Source: an uncultured Prevotella sp.
GTDB taxonomy: Bacteria; Bacteroidota; Bacteroidia; Bacteroidales; Bacteroidaceae
Direction of reading: 5' to 3'
NCBI GenBank assembly: GCA_934230685.1
Contig: CAKQFF010000012.1
Span: 1-23,303 of the forward strand
DNA: 23,303 nucleotides
Position numbers and translations under genes: made by a program. Positions 1 to 9,135 of the stretch are shown one piece after another. How positions within the stretch are numbered: position 1 is the first letter of the stretch; every line of letters starts with the position of its first letter. Under the pieces are notes generated by a model that was not told where the DNA came from, made no database searches, and worked only from the letters and a program-made list of their open reading frames with translations.

Positions 1-117
1 CGCAAATACTATTCCCTTACACCCGATGGTGAGGCTACGCTTAGCGAACTCGACAAGGCGTGGCAGGAGATAGCCCATACCGTAAACGTATTAAAGAACA
101 TAAAACCGAAAGAATAA
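1..117 (+). CDS. PadR-family transcriptional regulator, C-terminal end (partial)
   Basis: Only the last 38 codons are present; the gene begins before the window. The readable tail starts RKYYSLTPDGEATLSELDKA and continues with a helix (WQEIAHTVNVL). The R-K/Y-Y-x-L-T-x-x-G wing followed by a Trp-containing helix is typical of PadR-like winged-helix repressors. The stop is 21 nt before a PspC-domain gene on the same strand. In Bacteroidota, PadR regulators often sit directly upstream of PspC membrane proteins, so autoregulation of this operon is likely (inference). The DNA-binding helices lie outside the window, so the family call rests on the C-terminal wing and the context. Confidence 0.75.
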   Translation, partial: RKYYSLTPDGEATLSELDKAWQEIAHTVNVLKNIKPKE

Positions 118-138
118 CTCTTAAATCTGAATGAAATT

Positions 139-1998
139 ATGAAGAAGAACATCAACATAAACCTCTTCGGTACGCTCTATGCCATCGACGAGGACGCTTG
201 CACACTTCTTGAGAACTATCTCGACAACATGCGCAGCTATTTTGCCAAGCGCGATGGAGGCGACGAGATATTCGACGACATAGAGCATCGTGTGGCAGAA
301 CACCTGTGGAGCTTGAAGGAGAATGGCATGACTGCCATCGACATCGATACCGTGAAGCAGATTATCAGCAGCATTGGCAATCCCGACGAAATGGAGAGTG
401 GGGTGGAAGAAGTTGCCGATTCTAAGACAGAAGAAACTTCTGACGCAGAAGCTGATAGCGAAGACAAAGAGCAAGGCGAAGGAGAAGAGCAAGGCGAAGG
501 CAAAGACAACGGCGAAGGCAAAGACAACGGCCAAAGCTATTCCAATACTTCCAACAATACCTACACCAACGCCAAGGCAGAAGCCATTGGCGGCAAATGG
601 ATCGACCGTGTGCTGCATCACGTGAGCACCCATCGTTTCTATCGCGACGGCAAGGACAAGATAGGCGGAGGAGTTATCTCCGGATTGTGTCATTATTGTG
701 GTGGAGGCGACATAGTGGTATGGCGAGTAGGCACAGTCCTGTTCCTTTTAGCGGCATTTGCCCTCAACCAGACATTGCGTTATTTTTTCCTCCGTCCTTT
801 ATTCGGTCTGCTTTTCACCATACCTATAATCATATATATAGCTCTGTGGCTTGTGGCTCCTGTAGCACGAACAACCGAGGAGCGACTCTGCATGACGGGC
901 AAGGAGGTAACGCCCGAGTCGATAAGCAAGGCTATCATTGCCGAGGCTGAGGAGCAGGTGAAGACCACCGTTAAGCGTGGCAAGGGTGGCAATGTATTGT
1001 CAAGAATAGCCGAGATTCTGAAGTTCTGCATAAAGATAGCTGCGCTTAGCTTCTTCTCTGTAATGACAGCCTTTGCCCTGGCTTATCTCCTCTTCTCTAT
1101 AGCATATTCCGTGATAGGCGATCCGTTTGTACGACTTTTCACCAATGATGAGATTACCCTGAGTGCTATGGCATCTTTGCCTTACCTGGAAGTCTATATG
1201 ATAGTGTCGGCTCTGTGTGGTTTCATCGTAGCTCTGTTGCCGTTGCTCCTTGTCATCCGTTCCTTTAAGTCAGACCCCAAGCCAACGCGAATTGGCATTA
1301 TAGCTATGCTTTCGGGCATTTGGGTAGTGGCTATGACGTTAGGCTTCATCATGGTTGTGTTGATGAGCATACAGATGCAGAAGCAGCATAGAGAATACTA
1401 TAGGTTAGAAAACACGCACAACGGCATCTATATGGACCGCAACAACTGGGATTTGACTTCGCAGAATGGCTGGAACATCGATGTAGCCAAGAACTTTGGC
1501 GAGACCATTTATGGCTGGTCGGACGAAGACCCCTTGTGCATGGATATGAATCCTATCCGCATCAGGGCATACAAGAACAACCTGCCTATAGAGTTTGCCA
1601 TGAGCCGCAAGGAGGCGAAGGAAGAGGGCGACTATAAGCTTGAGTGCCTTTCGAGCTGTTCGGTTGTTGATGCCACGCTTAGCGTGTGGAGCGATGGCAA
1701 GTGTCTCTCGGAGTTGCGTCTCGACGGCTATGGCTCAGCCTCAAACATTCCGCTCAAGGGATTGTTGTGGGAGGAAAGCCGCAAGATACCATTATTGTGC
1801 CAGCAAAACGACAGTACCACATGGGTGGACAACGTTCTGCATAATGATGACGACTGGCGTTATCTCTCTACCGCTCCATTCCATCATAAGGGCGGAATAC
1901 TGGAGTATCGTCTGCGCATAGGCCAGCACGATGTCAAGGACATTGTGACCAATGGAGGATATGTGAAGATGGTGCACGAGGGTTTAAGGAAACAGTAG
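139..1998 (+). CDS. PspC domain-containing multi-pass membrane protein
   Basis: 619 residues. Residues 1-85 form the soluble N-terminal region common in Bacteroidota PspC proteins (NLFGTLYAIDEDA, GGDEIFDDIEHRVAEHL, a helix ending SIGNPDEM). An acidic, repeat-rich linker follows (about 92-148), with an EQGEGE/DNGEGK hexapeptide repeat. The PspC domain is at about 168-245 (FYRDGKDKIGGGVISGLCHY, then two hydrophobic segments ending LWLVAPVA). Three more hydrophobic segments lie near 290-330, 352-377 and 387-413, and the roughly 200-residue C-terminal region is soluble. PspC proteins act at the inner membrane in envelope-stress responses; the signal sensed here is unknown. The gene follows padR by 21 nt and precedes the barrel gene by 27 nt, suggesting one transcript. 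The ATG at 139 fits the family's usual start MKKNIxINL. Confidence 0.85.
   Translation: MKKNININLFGTLYAIDEDACTLLENYLDNMRSYFAKRDGGDEIFDDIEHRVAEHLWSLKENGMTAIDIDTVKQIISSIGNPDEMESGVEEVADSKTEETSDAEADSEDKEQGEGEEQGEGKDNGEGKDNGQSYSNTSNNTYTNAKAEAIGGKWIDRVLHHVSTHRFYRDGKDKIGGGVISGLCHYCGGGDIVVWRVGTVLFLLAAFALNQTLRYFFLRPLFGLLFTIPIIIYIALWLVAPVARTTEERLCMTGKEVTPESISKAIIAEAEEQVKTTVKRGKGGNVLSRIAEILKFCIKIAALSFFSVMTAFALAYLLFSIAYSVIGDPFVRLFTNDEITLSAMASLPYLEVYMIVSALCGFIVALLPLLLVIRSFKSDPKPTRIGIIAMLSGIWVVAMTLGFIMVVLMSIQMQKQHREYYRLENTHNGIYMDRNNWDLTSQNGWNIDVAKNFGETIYGWSDEDPLCMDMNPIRIRAYKNNLPIEFAMSRKEAKEEGDYKLECLSSCSVVDATLSVWSDGKCLSELRLDGYGSASNIPLKGLLWEESRKIPLLCQQNDSTTWVDNVLHNDDDWRYLSTAPFHHKGGILEYRLRIGQHDVKDIVTNGGYVKMVHEGLRKQ
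469..540 (+). repeat. In-frame 18-bp tandem repeat in the PspC linker
   Basis: Four 18-bp units run 469-486, 487-504, 505-522 and 523-540 and encode the hexapeptides EQGEGE, EQGEGK, DNGEGK and DNGQSY. The 18 bp at 493-510 recur exactly at 511-528. The unit is a multiple of three, so copy-number change would lengthen or shorten the acidic linker without breaking the reading frame. Confidence 0.85.
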
Positions 1999-2025
1999 AA
2001 ACATCCAACTAATCTTTCTTCTTTT

Positions 2026-4878
2026 ATGAAAACAAAGTATCTTTTACCGTTATTGCTTCTCCTCCTCTTCAATGTGATAGGGGGAGCAGCACAAAACACC
2101 AAGGCAGACAAGCCCAAGCGTACTGTAATGCTGGGACAGATTGTCAGGGACTCGTTCACGGGCGTTAAGCTTAAGGCTCACGTCACCTTGATGCGCCAGG
2201 ACAGTACGGTGGTCGACACAATCACCTGCAATGGATGGTATGGTAACTATTTTGCGCGCTTTAATGTGGAGGCTAAGCCTGCAAAATATATTGTCAAGGC
2301 AGAGTGTGAGGGCTATGCTTCCAACTGTCAAGATTACGAGATTAAGCGCGTGGCACGCAACCGCGGCTTCAAGATGCCCGACCTTAACCTGAAGAAACTC
2401 GCCCAAAGCGACATATATAAAGAGGTGGACTTGGACGGAGTGGTGGTTACGGGCACCAAGGTGAAGTTCACCTATCGTGGCGACACACTCGTGTATAATG
2501 CCAGCGCCTTCAACGTGCCCGACGGCTCTATGCTCGACGCCCTTGTGCGCCAGTTGCCTGGAGCCGAGATCAAGAGCAATGGCGACATCTATGTGAATGG
2601 CAAGAAGATAGACTATCTCACGCTCAACGGCAAGGACTTCTTCAAGGGCAACAACAAGATTATGCTCGACAATCTGCCTCATTATACGGTACAGGACCTC
2701 AAGGTCTACAACAAGTCTACCGAGAAAAGCCGGCTTGTGGGCAAGGAAGTGGAGAAGAAAGACTACGTGATGGACGTGGAGCTGAAGCGTGAGTACAACC
2801 GTGGATACATCTCGAATGCCGAAGTAGCAGGAGGCACACGCGACCGCTATATGGCTCGTCTCTTCGGACTTTACTACGACGACCACACCCGTTTCTCCGT
2901 CTTTGGCAATGTGAACAATGTTAATGAGAACCGTCGTCCGGAAAGAGAAGGCGACTGGAGTCCGTCGAACAGTCCGCAAGGTCAGGCTGTCACCAAGCAG
3001 GTGGGCGCAAGTCTCAGCACACAGAACAAGGCAGGCAGCCTGCGCGAGCAATTCGATGCCACAGCCTCATGGAACGATTTCACAGACATCACACGCTCTT
3101 CAAGCGAGCAGTTTGCCTCGGCAGGCAACATCTTCAACCGTTCCAACTCAACCTCCGTACAGAAGGAGTTTCGCCTGAATGCCAACAACCAGATAACGTA
3201 TACCGACGAGAGTAAGTTCTATCTGCAGTCGTCAACATCGTTCAACTATGGCGACGGCACCAACAACTCCTCTTCTGAGCGTGCCACATTCGATTCGGAA
3301 GGCAATATGGCTGCGGATTCCCCCACCAACCGCTCGCAGACAATAAGTCTCACAAAGTTCCGCACAACATCAGTCAACGAGAACTTTATGTTTGGATTTG
3401 TGCTGCCCTGGGGCGACATGCTCGGCTTCAATCTGAACGGCAGCTACACATCCAATAAGCCTCAGGACCGTTTCAGCCTTTCTTACAACGAGTATCTGCG
3501 CGAGAACAAGAACGATCTGCGCCGTGTCTATGCCGACAGCCACAGCAATTCCTACAACTATGGTGCTGCAGCCGACTACTCCGTTATGCTGAACAATTGG
3601 CAGGTGAGATTGGGCCAGAAATATAACCAAGACATGATTTCCACCAATCAGCTCAACTATCGTCTTGAGCGTCTTGGCGGCTTGTACAACCGTTTCGACC
3701 AGCAGCAGCTCGACCGCTTGCCCACAACACGCGACTCCCTGCTCCTTGCTCTCGACATGCAGAATAGCAAGACCTACCGCTTGCTTACGCGTCAGTATAA
3801 AGGTGAACCGGCTCTGACCTACAACCACAACAACACTTACTTCTCGTTGAAACTGCCCTACCGTCTTGTGCGCGAGCGCATCAACTACAACTGTGCCTCG
3901 GTTGACACAACGGCTGTTCGTAGCAAATGGCTTGTGGAGCCTTCGCTGTATTTCAACAAATGGGACAAGAAGTATGACATTTCGCTGAACTATAGTCTGA
4001 GTAGCAGTCAGCCTGCCATGGAGTCGCTCATGCCTATAGACAACGATATCAATCCGCTGGCACGCCGCATAAACAACCCTAATCTGAAGACATCCGTAAC
4101 CCACAACCTTGGCGGATATGCGGGCTTCAACTTCAAGAACAAGAGTCGACTGTCAGTAGGCTTTAACAGTTCGCTGTATATGGACATGATAGGCACGCGC
4201 ACAATATATAATACAAAAACGGGTGCTTATACATACATGAACGACAACGTGCATTCGGGCAACTGGACCCTCAACACCAATGCCGACTATACAGGCAAAC
4301 TTGACAAGAAGGGACTCTTCGCTATAGAGACCCGCCTGTCGCTCGACTACACCAAGAGTACCGACTTCGACATAGCCTACGATGCCGACATCAACAACTC
4401 TGCCTCCGTATTGAGCCGTGTCTACACATCTATACTGCGCGACTACCTGAAGCTGTCGTTCCAAAAGGGCGACTTGAGTATGGCTCTTGTTGCCGATGCA
4501 CAATGGCGCAACTCTACAAGCAACCGCGACAACTTCCAGACGCTCAACGCCTACGACTACAACTACGGCATGACGCTTTCCTATAAGTTGCCGCTCGGCA
4601 TTCAGCTTGCCACCGACCTCAAGCAATACTCCCGCCGCGGCTATGGCGACAGCTCTATGAATACCGACGACCTCGTGTGGAATGCCTCGCTTGCACGCTC
4701 CTTCTGCAAGGGTCGACTCACTCTTACAGCCGAAGGCTTCGACATCCTCCACCAACTGTCCAACACCACATATACTGTGAATGCCCAAGGACGCACAGAA
4801 GTATGGCGCAACACCATACCTAATTATGTGATGATGCACGTGGCGTATAAACTGACGAAAATGCCGAAAAAGAAGTAA
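2026..4878 (+). CDS. Outer-membrane beta-barrel protein, TonB-receptor-like
   Basis: 950 residues. A signal peptide is clear (MKTKYLLPLLLLLLFNVIGG, cleavage expected near AAQ-NT). Residues about 34-110 look like a carboxypeptidase-regulatory/Ig-like domain (MLGQIVRDSFTGVKLKAHVTL). Residues about 138-245 resemble a TonB plug (GVVVTGTKVKFTYRGDTLVY, LVRQLPGAEIKSNGDIYVNG). The rest is rich in alternating aromatic/polar strands (for example NYGMTLSYKLPLGIQLATDL), as expected for a large barrel of the OMP_b-brl_3 type. No SusD-like partner is adjacent, so it is not an obvious SusC glycan importer. It follows the PspC gene by 27 nt and is probably in the padR-pspC operon, which suggests envelope-stress-linked expression (inference). 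The ligand cannot be told from sequence. Confidence 0.85.
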   Translation: MKTKYLLPLLLLLLFNVIGGAAQNTKADKPKRTVMLGQIVRDSFTGVKLKAHVTLMRQDSTVVDTITCNGWYGNYFARFNVEAKPAKYIVKAECEGYASNCQDYEIKRVARNRGFKMPDLNLKKLAQSDIYKEVDLDGVVVTGTKVKFTYRGDTLVYNASAFNVPDGSMLDALVRQLPGAEIKSNGDIYVNGKKIDYLTLNGKDFFKGNNKIMLDNLPHYTVQDLKVYNKSTEKSRLVGKEVEKKDYVMDVELKREYNRGYISNAEVAGGTRDRYMARLFGLYYDDHTRFSVFGNVNNVNENRRPEREGDWSPSNSPQGQAVTKQVGASLSTQNKAGSLREQFDATASWNDFTDITRSSSEQFASAGNIFNRSNSTSVQKEFRLNANNQITYTDESKFYLQSSTSFNYGDGTNNSSSERATFDSEGNMAADSPTNRSQTISLTKFRTTSVNENFMFGFVLPWGDMLGFNLNGSYTSNKPQDRFSLSYNEYLRENKNDLRRVYADSHSNSYNYGAAADYSVMLNNWQVRLGQKYNQDMISTNQLNYRLERLGGLYNRFDQQQLDRLPTTRDSLLLALDMQNSKTYRLLTRQYKGEPALTYNHNNTYFSLKLPYRLVRERINYNCASVDTTAVRSKWLVEPSLYFNKWDKKYDISLNYSLSSSQPAMESLMPIDNDINPLARRINNPNLKTSVTHNLGGYAGFNFKNKSRLSVGFNSSLYMDMIGTRTIYNTKTGAYTYMNDNVHSGNWTLNTNADYTGKLDKKGLFAIETRLSLDYTKSTDFDIAYDADINNSASVLSRVYTSILRDYLKLSFQKGDLSMALVADAQWRNSTSNRDNFQTLNAYDYNYGMTLSYKLPLGIQLATDLKQYSRRGYGDSSMNTDDLVWNASLARSFCKGRLTLTAEGFDILHQLSNTTYTVNAQGRTEVWRNTIPNYVMMHVAYKLTKMPKKK

Positions 4879-4882
4879 AGAA

Positions 4883-5003
4883 TTTTGAGTTTTGAGTTTT
4901 GAATTTTGAATTGTGCGCTACGCGCATTAGGAATTGTTCAATGTTGAATTGAGAATTCCTAAATCAAAATTCAAAACTCACATCCGTGTCATTCGCCGGC
5001 GAA
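4883..5003. repeat. Structured intergenic repeat A (heptads, inverted arms, GC hairpins)
   Basis: Four heptads, TTTTGAG, TTTTGAG, TTTTGAA and TTTTGAA, run 4883-4910. The 17 nt at 4893-4909 are perfectly inverted at 4964-4980. Inside this outer stem are a tri-loop hairpin TGCGC-TAC-GCGCA (4914-4926) and a second pair AGGAATT/AATTCCT (4928-4934 and about 4953-4959). A palindrome TTCGCCGGCGAA lies just outside (4992-5003). No reading frame occupies the area. It sits between convergent genes, so it could also affect transcript 3' ends. Confidence 0.7.
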
Positions 5004-5063
5004 GCCTGAGCGTTATTTAATAAGTTTAGAAAAATAATCTCTCCCCGCACTTCGCTGGAATCA

Positions 5064-5109
5064 ATAAGGGTCTATATGCCACGATGATAGATGGCGTATA
5101 GACCCTTAT
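5064..5109 (-). terminator. Strong hairpin just after the GH92 stop codon
   Basis: The 17 nt at 5064-5080 (ATAAGGGTCTATATGCC) pair with 5093-5109 (GGCGTATAGACCCTTAT) around a 12-nt loop, with one non-Watson-Crick position. It begins 6 nt after the GH92 stop on the minus strand. No clear U-run follows, so it may be a bidirectional terminator for the convergent genes or an RNA 3'-end stabiliser. Confidence 0.55.
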
Positions 5110-5114
5110 GCTAA

Positions 5115-7340
5115 TTAATGTTTGTCGTGCATTTTCTTCGACGTCATTTTATACACCAATGTGCCGCCGTTCATGATGGCAGCATGATCGATGTAGTTCT
5201 TTGAGAGCTTCTTGCCGTTGAGCGTGATGCTCTCAACATATTTGTTGGCTTCTGACAGTCCGTCGGCTATCACGGTGAATGTCTTGCCGTTCTGCAGGTG
5301 AACGGTAATCTTCTTCATCTGCGGAGCACCAAAGACATACTGAGCGCTGACGGGGTTGACGGGATAGAAGCCCATAGCCGAGAGCATGTACCATGCCGAC
5401 ATCTGACCGCAGTCGTCGTTGCCGCAGAGTCCGTCTACAGTAGGACGATACTGAGTGTCGAATATCTCGCGAATCAACTCCTGGGTGCGCGACGGGCGAC
5501 CTGCCAAGGCATAGAGATAAGCCACGTGATGGCTCGGCTCGTTGCCGTGGGCATACTGTCCGATAAGACCCGTAACGTCCGACAGTTTGCTGTCAAGTTT
5601 CAATGTGAAGAACTGGTCGAGCTTCTTGAGGAAGGGTTTCTCGCCGCCAAACAGCTTGATGAGTCCCGGAATGTCGTGCTGCACCTGCCATGTGTATTGC
5701 CAAGCGTTGCCTTCGGTATAGTCGCCGCCTATGCTTTCGGCATGGGCAAGGTTGCTCGGGTCGAACGGAGTCTTCCATGAGCCATCCGACAGGCGTGGAC
5801 GCATAAACTGGGTCTGCTTGTCGAAGAGATTCTTGTAGAACTGAGAGCGTCGTGCGAAATACTTCTCGTCATCCTTCTTGCCCATCAGGCGAGCCATGTC
5901 GGTGGCGCAATAGTCGTCGTACATCGACTCAAGCGATGACGATACCGACTCCGACTCAGTAAGGTCGGTAGGCAGATAACCATATTTCATATAGTTCTCC
6001 CAGTTGCTCTTCAGCTTGTGCGACACGGTCTGCGTCTTCTTTATGGCCTGGAAAGCACGCTCGGCATCAAATCCGCGGAATCCCTTGTGGTAGGCTTCGG
6101 CTACGATAGACACGGCGTGGTTGGCAACCATGCAATAGTTCTCCTTTCCCCACAAGCCCCATATAGGCAGGAAACCCTGCACCTCAGCCTGCTCGATGAG
6201 CGAGTTGACCATTCCGTCAACGCGGTCGGGCATCACTATTGTATAGAAAGGATGAGCCGCGCGATAGGTGTCCCAGCACGAGAAGGTAGAGTAGAACTTG
6301 CCGTGGCCAGCCTTCACAATCTTGTCGTCGGCATTGCGGTACATACCGTCAACGTCGGCAATCTGGTTGGGTTGGATAAGAGCGTGATAGAACGACGTGT
6401 AGTAGTTCTTCTTCTGGTCCTCTGTGCCTTCGATGTCCACACGCTTAAGGTAGTCGTTCCATTCGTCGTGGGCCGACTTCTTAATGGCGGCAAAGTCCCA
6501 TCCCGGCAATTCAGCCTGCAGGTTCTTCTTGGCTCCGTCGATGCTTGTGGTCGACATGGCTATCTTCATGAGCAGCTGTTCGCCCTGCTCAATGCCCTCG
6601 AATGTGGCAACTATGCGGTCGCCCTTCTCTGTGTCGAAAGCCTTGGCAAGATTCACATGGCTTGCCAAGGGGCGGTTGAACTTAATCACGAAGAAGTAGT
6701 CCTGCTTCACCCAAACCGTGTTCTGCACATGTCCCACGAGAGTCTGGTTGTCCTCCCAATGGGTTTCGCACAGGTTCACCTGCGAGTGATACTGCTTGTC
6801 ATTCCATGCCGGACCATGCTGCAGGTCGATGAGCACGGATGTGGAGTCGGCAGAGTCGTAGGTGTAGCGGTGGAAAGCCACGTGTGGAGTGGCAGTAAGC
6901 TCAGCCTTCACCTTAGCGTCGGTAAGATAAACTGAGTAGTAGCCAGGTGTGGCAAACTCCTGCGTCTTTGGGAAATGCGAGCGGTAGCCGTCCCAAGAGC
7001 GGGTGCGCTTGCCAGTTGACGGCATCACGAGAATGTCGCCAAGGTCCATGCATCCCGTTCCGTTGAGATGGTCTTGCGTGAAACCCCATATCAGAGAGTC
7101 GCTGTAGACATATTCGGCACAGTAGCGCCAGCCCACACCACCCGTCACAGGGCTTGTCTGTATCATTCCAAACGGGCGGCAAGCTCCGGGGAATGTGTGT
7201 CCGTTGTCGGCATTTCCAACGAATGGGTCTACATATTTGGTGTAGTCGTTGGTGTCGGCAAAGGCCTGCTGCGAGGCTATGCCGAAGAGTCCCATTGCTG
7301 CGAATGCGCAACGGCATATTAAGGATATTGATTTGTTCAT
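5115..7340 (-). CDS. GH92 family alpha-mannosidase, secreted
   Basis: 741 residues from the ATG at 7340, the usual GH92 length. The reading frame is open further upstream, but this start gives a signal peptide (MNKSISLICRCAFAAMGLFG, cleavage near QQAFA-DT) and lies 40 nt after pyrD. GH92 hallmarks appear in order: YVDPFVGNADNGHTFPGACR near the mature N-terminus, GFTQDHLNGTG, EGNAWQYTW (about residue 541), GNEPSHH (about 598) and GNDDCGQMSAWYMLSAMGFY (about 639). In this family these contain the catalytic acid and Ca2+-site residues. GH92 enzymes are Ca2+-dependent exo-alpha-mannosidases, often trimming host or yeast mannans and N-glycans. No lipobox is seen, so a periplasmic or secreted enzyme is likely. 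Linkage preference cannot be read. There are no SusC/SusD neighbours, so it is not in a typical polysaccharide-utilisation locus. Confidence 0.93.
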   Translation of the reverse strand: MNKSISLICRCAFAAMGLFGIASQQAFADTNDYTKYVDPFVGNADNGHTFPGACRPFGMIQTSPVTGGVGWRYCAEYVYSDSLIWGFTQDHLNGTGCMDLGDILVMPSTGKRTRSWDGYRSHFPKTQEFATPGYYSVYLTDAKVKAELTATPHVAFHRYTYDSADSTSVLIDLQHGPAWNDKQYHSQVNLCETHWEDNQTLVGHVQNTVWVKQDYFFVIKFNRPLASHVNLAKAFDTEKGDRIVATFEGIEQGEQLLMKIAMSTTSIDGAKKNLQAELPGWDFAAIKKSAHDEWNDYLKRVDIEGTEDQKKNYYTSFYHALIQPNQIADVDGMYRNADDKIVKAGHGKFYSTFSCWDTYRAAHPFYTIVMPDRVDGMVNSLIEQAEVQGFLPIWGLWGKENYCMVANHAVSIVAEAYHKGFRGFDAERAFQAIKKTQTVSHKLKSNWENYMKYGYLPTDLTESESVSSSLESMYDDYCATDMARLMGKKDDEKYFARRSQFYKNLFDKQTQFMRPRLSDGSWKTPFDPSNLAHAESIGGDYTEGNAWQYTWQVQHDIPGLIKLFGGEKPFLKKLDQFFTLKLDSKLSDVTGLIGQYAHGNEPSHHVAYLYALAGRPSRTQELIREIFDTQYRPTVDGLCGNDDCGQMSAWYMLSAMGFYPVNPVSAQYVFGAPQMKKITVHLQNGKTFTVIADGLSEANKYVESITLNGKKLSKNYIDHAAIMNGGTLVYKMTSKKMHDKH

Positions 7341-7380
7341 GTTAGTTTCTATATTTCTTTTCTGCAATAGGCCCGTGTCG

Positions 7381-8292
7381 TTAGTCGTCAAGCGCTCCGA
7401 TAATCTCGCTTACCGACGAGCATCCATGGCGCTCGAGCCAATCGTTGATGCCGTCGCGCACCTTGATTGTTACGGCTGGGTCGAGGAAATTGGCAGTACC
7501 TATCTCTATGGCAGTAGCTCCAGCCATGAGGAACTCTATGGCATCCTCGGCTGTGCAGATGCCGCCAAGACCCACAACAGGAATCTTCACAGCCTTAGCC
7601 ACCTGCCAAACCATGCGCACGGCAACTGGCTTAACAGCCGGACCGCTCAATCCACCTGTTGAAATGCTCAGCATCGGACGGCGACGCTCTATGTCGATGG
7701 CCATGCCCATAAGGGTGTTGATGAGCGACACGCTGTCTGCTCCCTCAGCCTCTACCGCCTTGGCAATCTCCGTTACGTCGGTCACGTTGGGCGAGAGCTT
7801 CACGATGATAGGCTTGTGATAGCGTTGGCGCACGGCACGCACTACGCTTGCCGCACCCGTAGTGGTCACGCCAAAAGCCATACCACCCTGCTTTACGTTG
7901 GGGCAAGATATGTTAAGCTCGATGGCAGGAATCTTGTCAAGTTCGTTGATGCGGGCAGCACACTCGGCATAGTCGTCGGGCGACGAGCCACTCACATTTA
8001 CAATCATGTTTGTGTCGATGTCCTTGATCTGCGGATAGATGTTCTTGCAGAAATAGTCGACACCCTTGTTCTGCAGACCCACACAATTGAGCATGCCCTG
8101 AGGAGTCTCTGCCATACGGGGATAGTCGTTGCCCTCGCGCGGATTGAGCGTGGTGCCCTTGACGATGATGCCGCCTATGCCGTCGAGAGGCACGAAGTCG
8201 GCAAACTCCAATCCATATCCGAATGTTCCCGATGCGGTCATCACGGGATTCTTCAATTTCAGACCGCCTATTTTAACGCTTAAATCTGCCAT
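7381..8292 (-). CDS. pyrD: Dihydroorotate dehydrogenase class 1B, catalytic subunit
   Basis: 303 residues from the ATG at 8292 ([20 protein letters not shown]). The longer open frame upstream is only pyrK read in another frame. The enzyme oxidises dihydroorotate to orotate in pyrimidine synthesis using FMN. Visible motifs are the N-terminal FMN-site segment [46 protein letters not shown], the catalytic-loop [11 protein letters not shown] with Cys130 as the class 1 active-site base, [11 protein letters not shown], and the phosphate-binding [20 protein letters not shown]. The Cys base (Ser in class 2) and the adjacent pyrK mark it as class 1B, the NAD+-linked type working as a PyrD/PyrK heterotetramer. 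It overlaps the end of pyrK by 13 nt, consistent with translational coupling. Confidence 0.96.
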   Translation of the reverse strand: MADLSVKIGGLKLKNPVMTASGTFGYGLEFADFVPLDGIGGIIVKGTTLNPREGNDYPRMAETPQGMLNCVGLQNKGVDYFCKNIYPQIKDIDTNMIVNVSGSSPDDYAECAARINELDKIPAIELNISCPNVKQGGMAFGVTTTGAASVVRAVRQRYHKPIIVKLSPNVTDVTEIAKAVEAEGADSVSLINTLMGMAIDIERRRPMLSISTGGLSGPAVKPVAVRMVWQVAKAVKIPVVGLGGICTAEDAIEFLMAGATAIEIGTANFLDPAVTIKVRDGINDWLERHGCSSVSEIIGALDD

Positions 8293-9056
8293 GATAGTTT
8301 CTTTATATTCATTACTGGACCTTCCTTGCACACACACTTGTTGCCCTCTACTGTCTTCTCCACGCAGCACAGGCAGGCACCTACGCCACACGCCATCTTG
8401 TTCTCAAGCGAAGCCTCACACTCGATGTTGTTCTTGTAGGCATAGCGTGCCACAGCCATCATCATGGGTTTTGGTCCGCATGTTGAGATAAGGTCGAAGT
8501 GCTCCTGCGAAAGAACAGAGTGGTTGGTTACGAAACCTTTTTCGCCCTCAGAGCCGTCCTCTGTGGTGATAAGCACACGTCCCACCTCCTCAAACAGAGT
8601 TTTCTCCAATACATCCTTGGCAGAGCGTGCGCCAAGAAGGAATGTTGGCTCAATGCCCATAGCCTTGAGCTTCTTGCCAAAGTAGAGTAGTGGAGCCACA
8701 CCTACGCCGCCACCTACGAGCAACACTTTCTGCGAAGCGTCGGTAGGCATGGTGAATGAGTTGCCAAGTGGCAGTACGCAGTTGAGCTTGTCGCCCTTCT
8801 GCAGCAGTTGGAGTCGCTTTGTGCCGTCGCCAACAGCAGCCACGAGCAGCCAAAGCTCGTTCTTGTCGTAATCCACATTGTTGATAGAGATAGGACGACG
8901 GAGGAAAGTCGACGGAGAATTGTCGACACGCACCTCCACAAACTGTCCCGGAAGCATCTCGGGCAGCGGTTTGTCGTCGGTGAGCTTTATGAGCACATGC
9001 TTGTCGCTCAGAGCTTCTACGGAGTTGACCGTTAGGTCGAGGATGAATTTTTTCAT
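8280..9056 (-). CDS. pyrK: Dihydroorotate dehydrogenase electron-transfer subunit
   Basis: 258 residues, the normal family length. PyrK passes electrons from PyrD's FMN through a [2Fe-2S] cluster and FAD to NAD+. The FAD-binding motif is [12 protein letters not shown] (residues about 51-62) and the nucleotide-binding segment is [14 protein letters not shown] (111-124). The C-terminal cluster ligands fit C-x4-C-x2-C-x11-C (C223, C228, C231, C243) in [20 protein letters not shown]. It is the first gene of the minus-strand run and overlaps pyrD by 13 nt. A -7-like promoter element lies 80-87 nt upstream of its start codon, leaving a leader of about 70 nt that can fold. Confidence 0.96.
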   Translation of the reverse strand: MKKFILDLTVNSVEALSDKHVLIKLTDDKPLPEMLPGQFVEVRVDNSPSTFLRRPISINNVDYDKNELWLLVAAVGDGTKRLQLLQKGDKLNCVLPLGNSFTMPTDASQKVLLVGGGVGVAPLLYFGKKLKAMGIEPTFLLGARSAKDVLEKTLFEEVGRVLITTEDGSEGEKGFVTNHSVLSQEHFDLISTCGPKPMMMAVARYAYKNNIECEASLENKMACGVGACLCCVEKTVEGNKCVCKEGPVMNIKKLSWQI

Positions 9057-9083
9057 TTATAGAGTTTTTGTTGTAAGCGGATG

Positions 9084-9128
9084 TTAGCCAAAGGCTTTGA
9101 TATAAGCCAAAAGACACTTTTTGTCTTT
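9084..9128 (-). promoter_or_regulatory. Possible structured 5' leader of pyrK
   Basis: Read on the minus strand, the predicted transcript begins near a 7-bp hairpin, AAAGACA/TGTCTTT (9110-9116 with 9122-9128). Next comes GGCTTATATCAAAGCC, whose 3' half can instead pair in AGCCTTTGGCT, so two hairpins are mutually exclusive. This could be an attenuator-like leader for the pyrimidine genes, but the stems are short and no uridine run was seen. Weak call. Confidence 0.25.
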
Positions 9129-9135
9129 CGGACTA

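Noticed and set aside
2050..4839. Long minus-strand open frames (2050-3051, 3370-4104, 4153-4839) opposite the barrel gene
   Set aside because: They are shadows of the plus-strand gene, produced by its codon use. Their translations show no recognisable domain, and the plus frame has a signal peptide and a barrel pattern.
6018..6935. 305-codon plus-strand open frame opposite the GH92 gene
   Set aside because: It is antisense to a gene with complete GH92 motifs, and its translation has no recognisable domain.
2026..7340. Barrel gene and GH92 gene as a polysaccharide-utilisation locus
   Set aside because: The genes converge, no SusD-like lipoprotein or sensor is present, and each fits better with its own neighbours.
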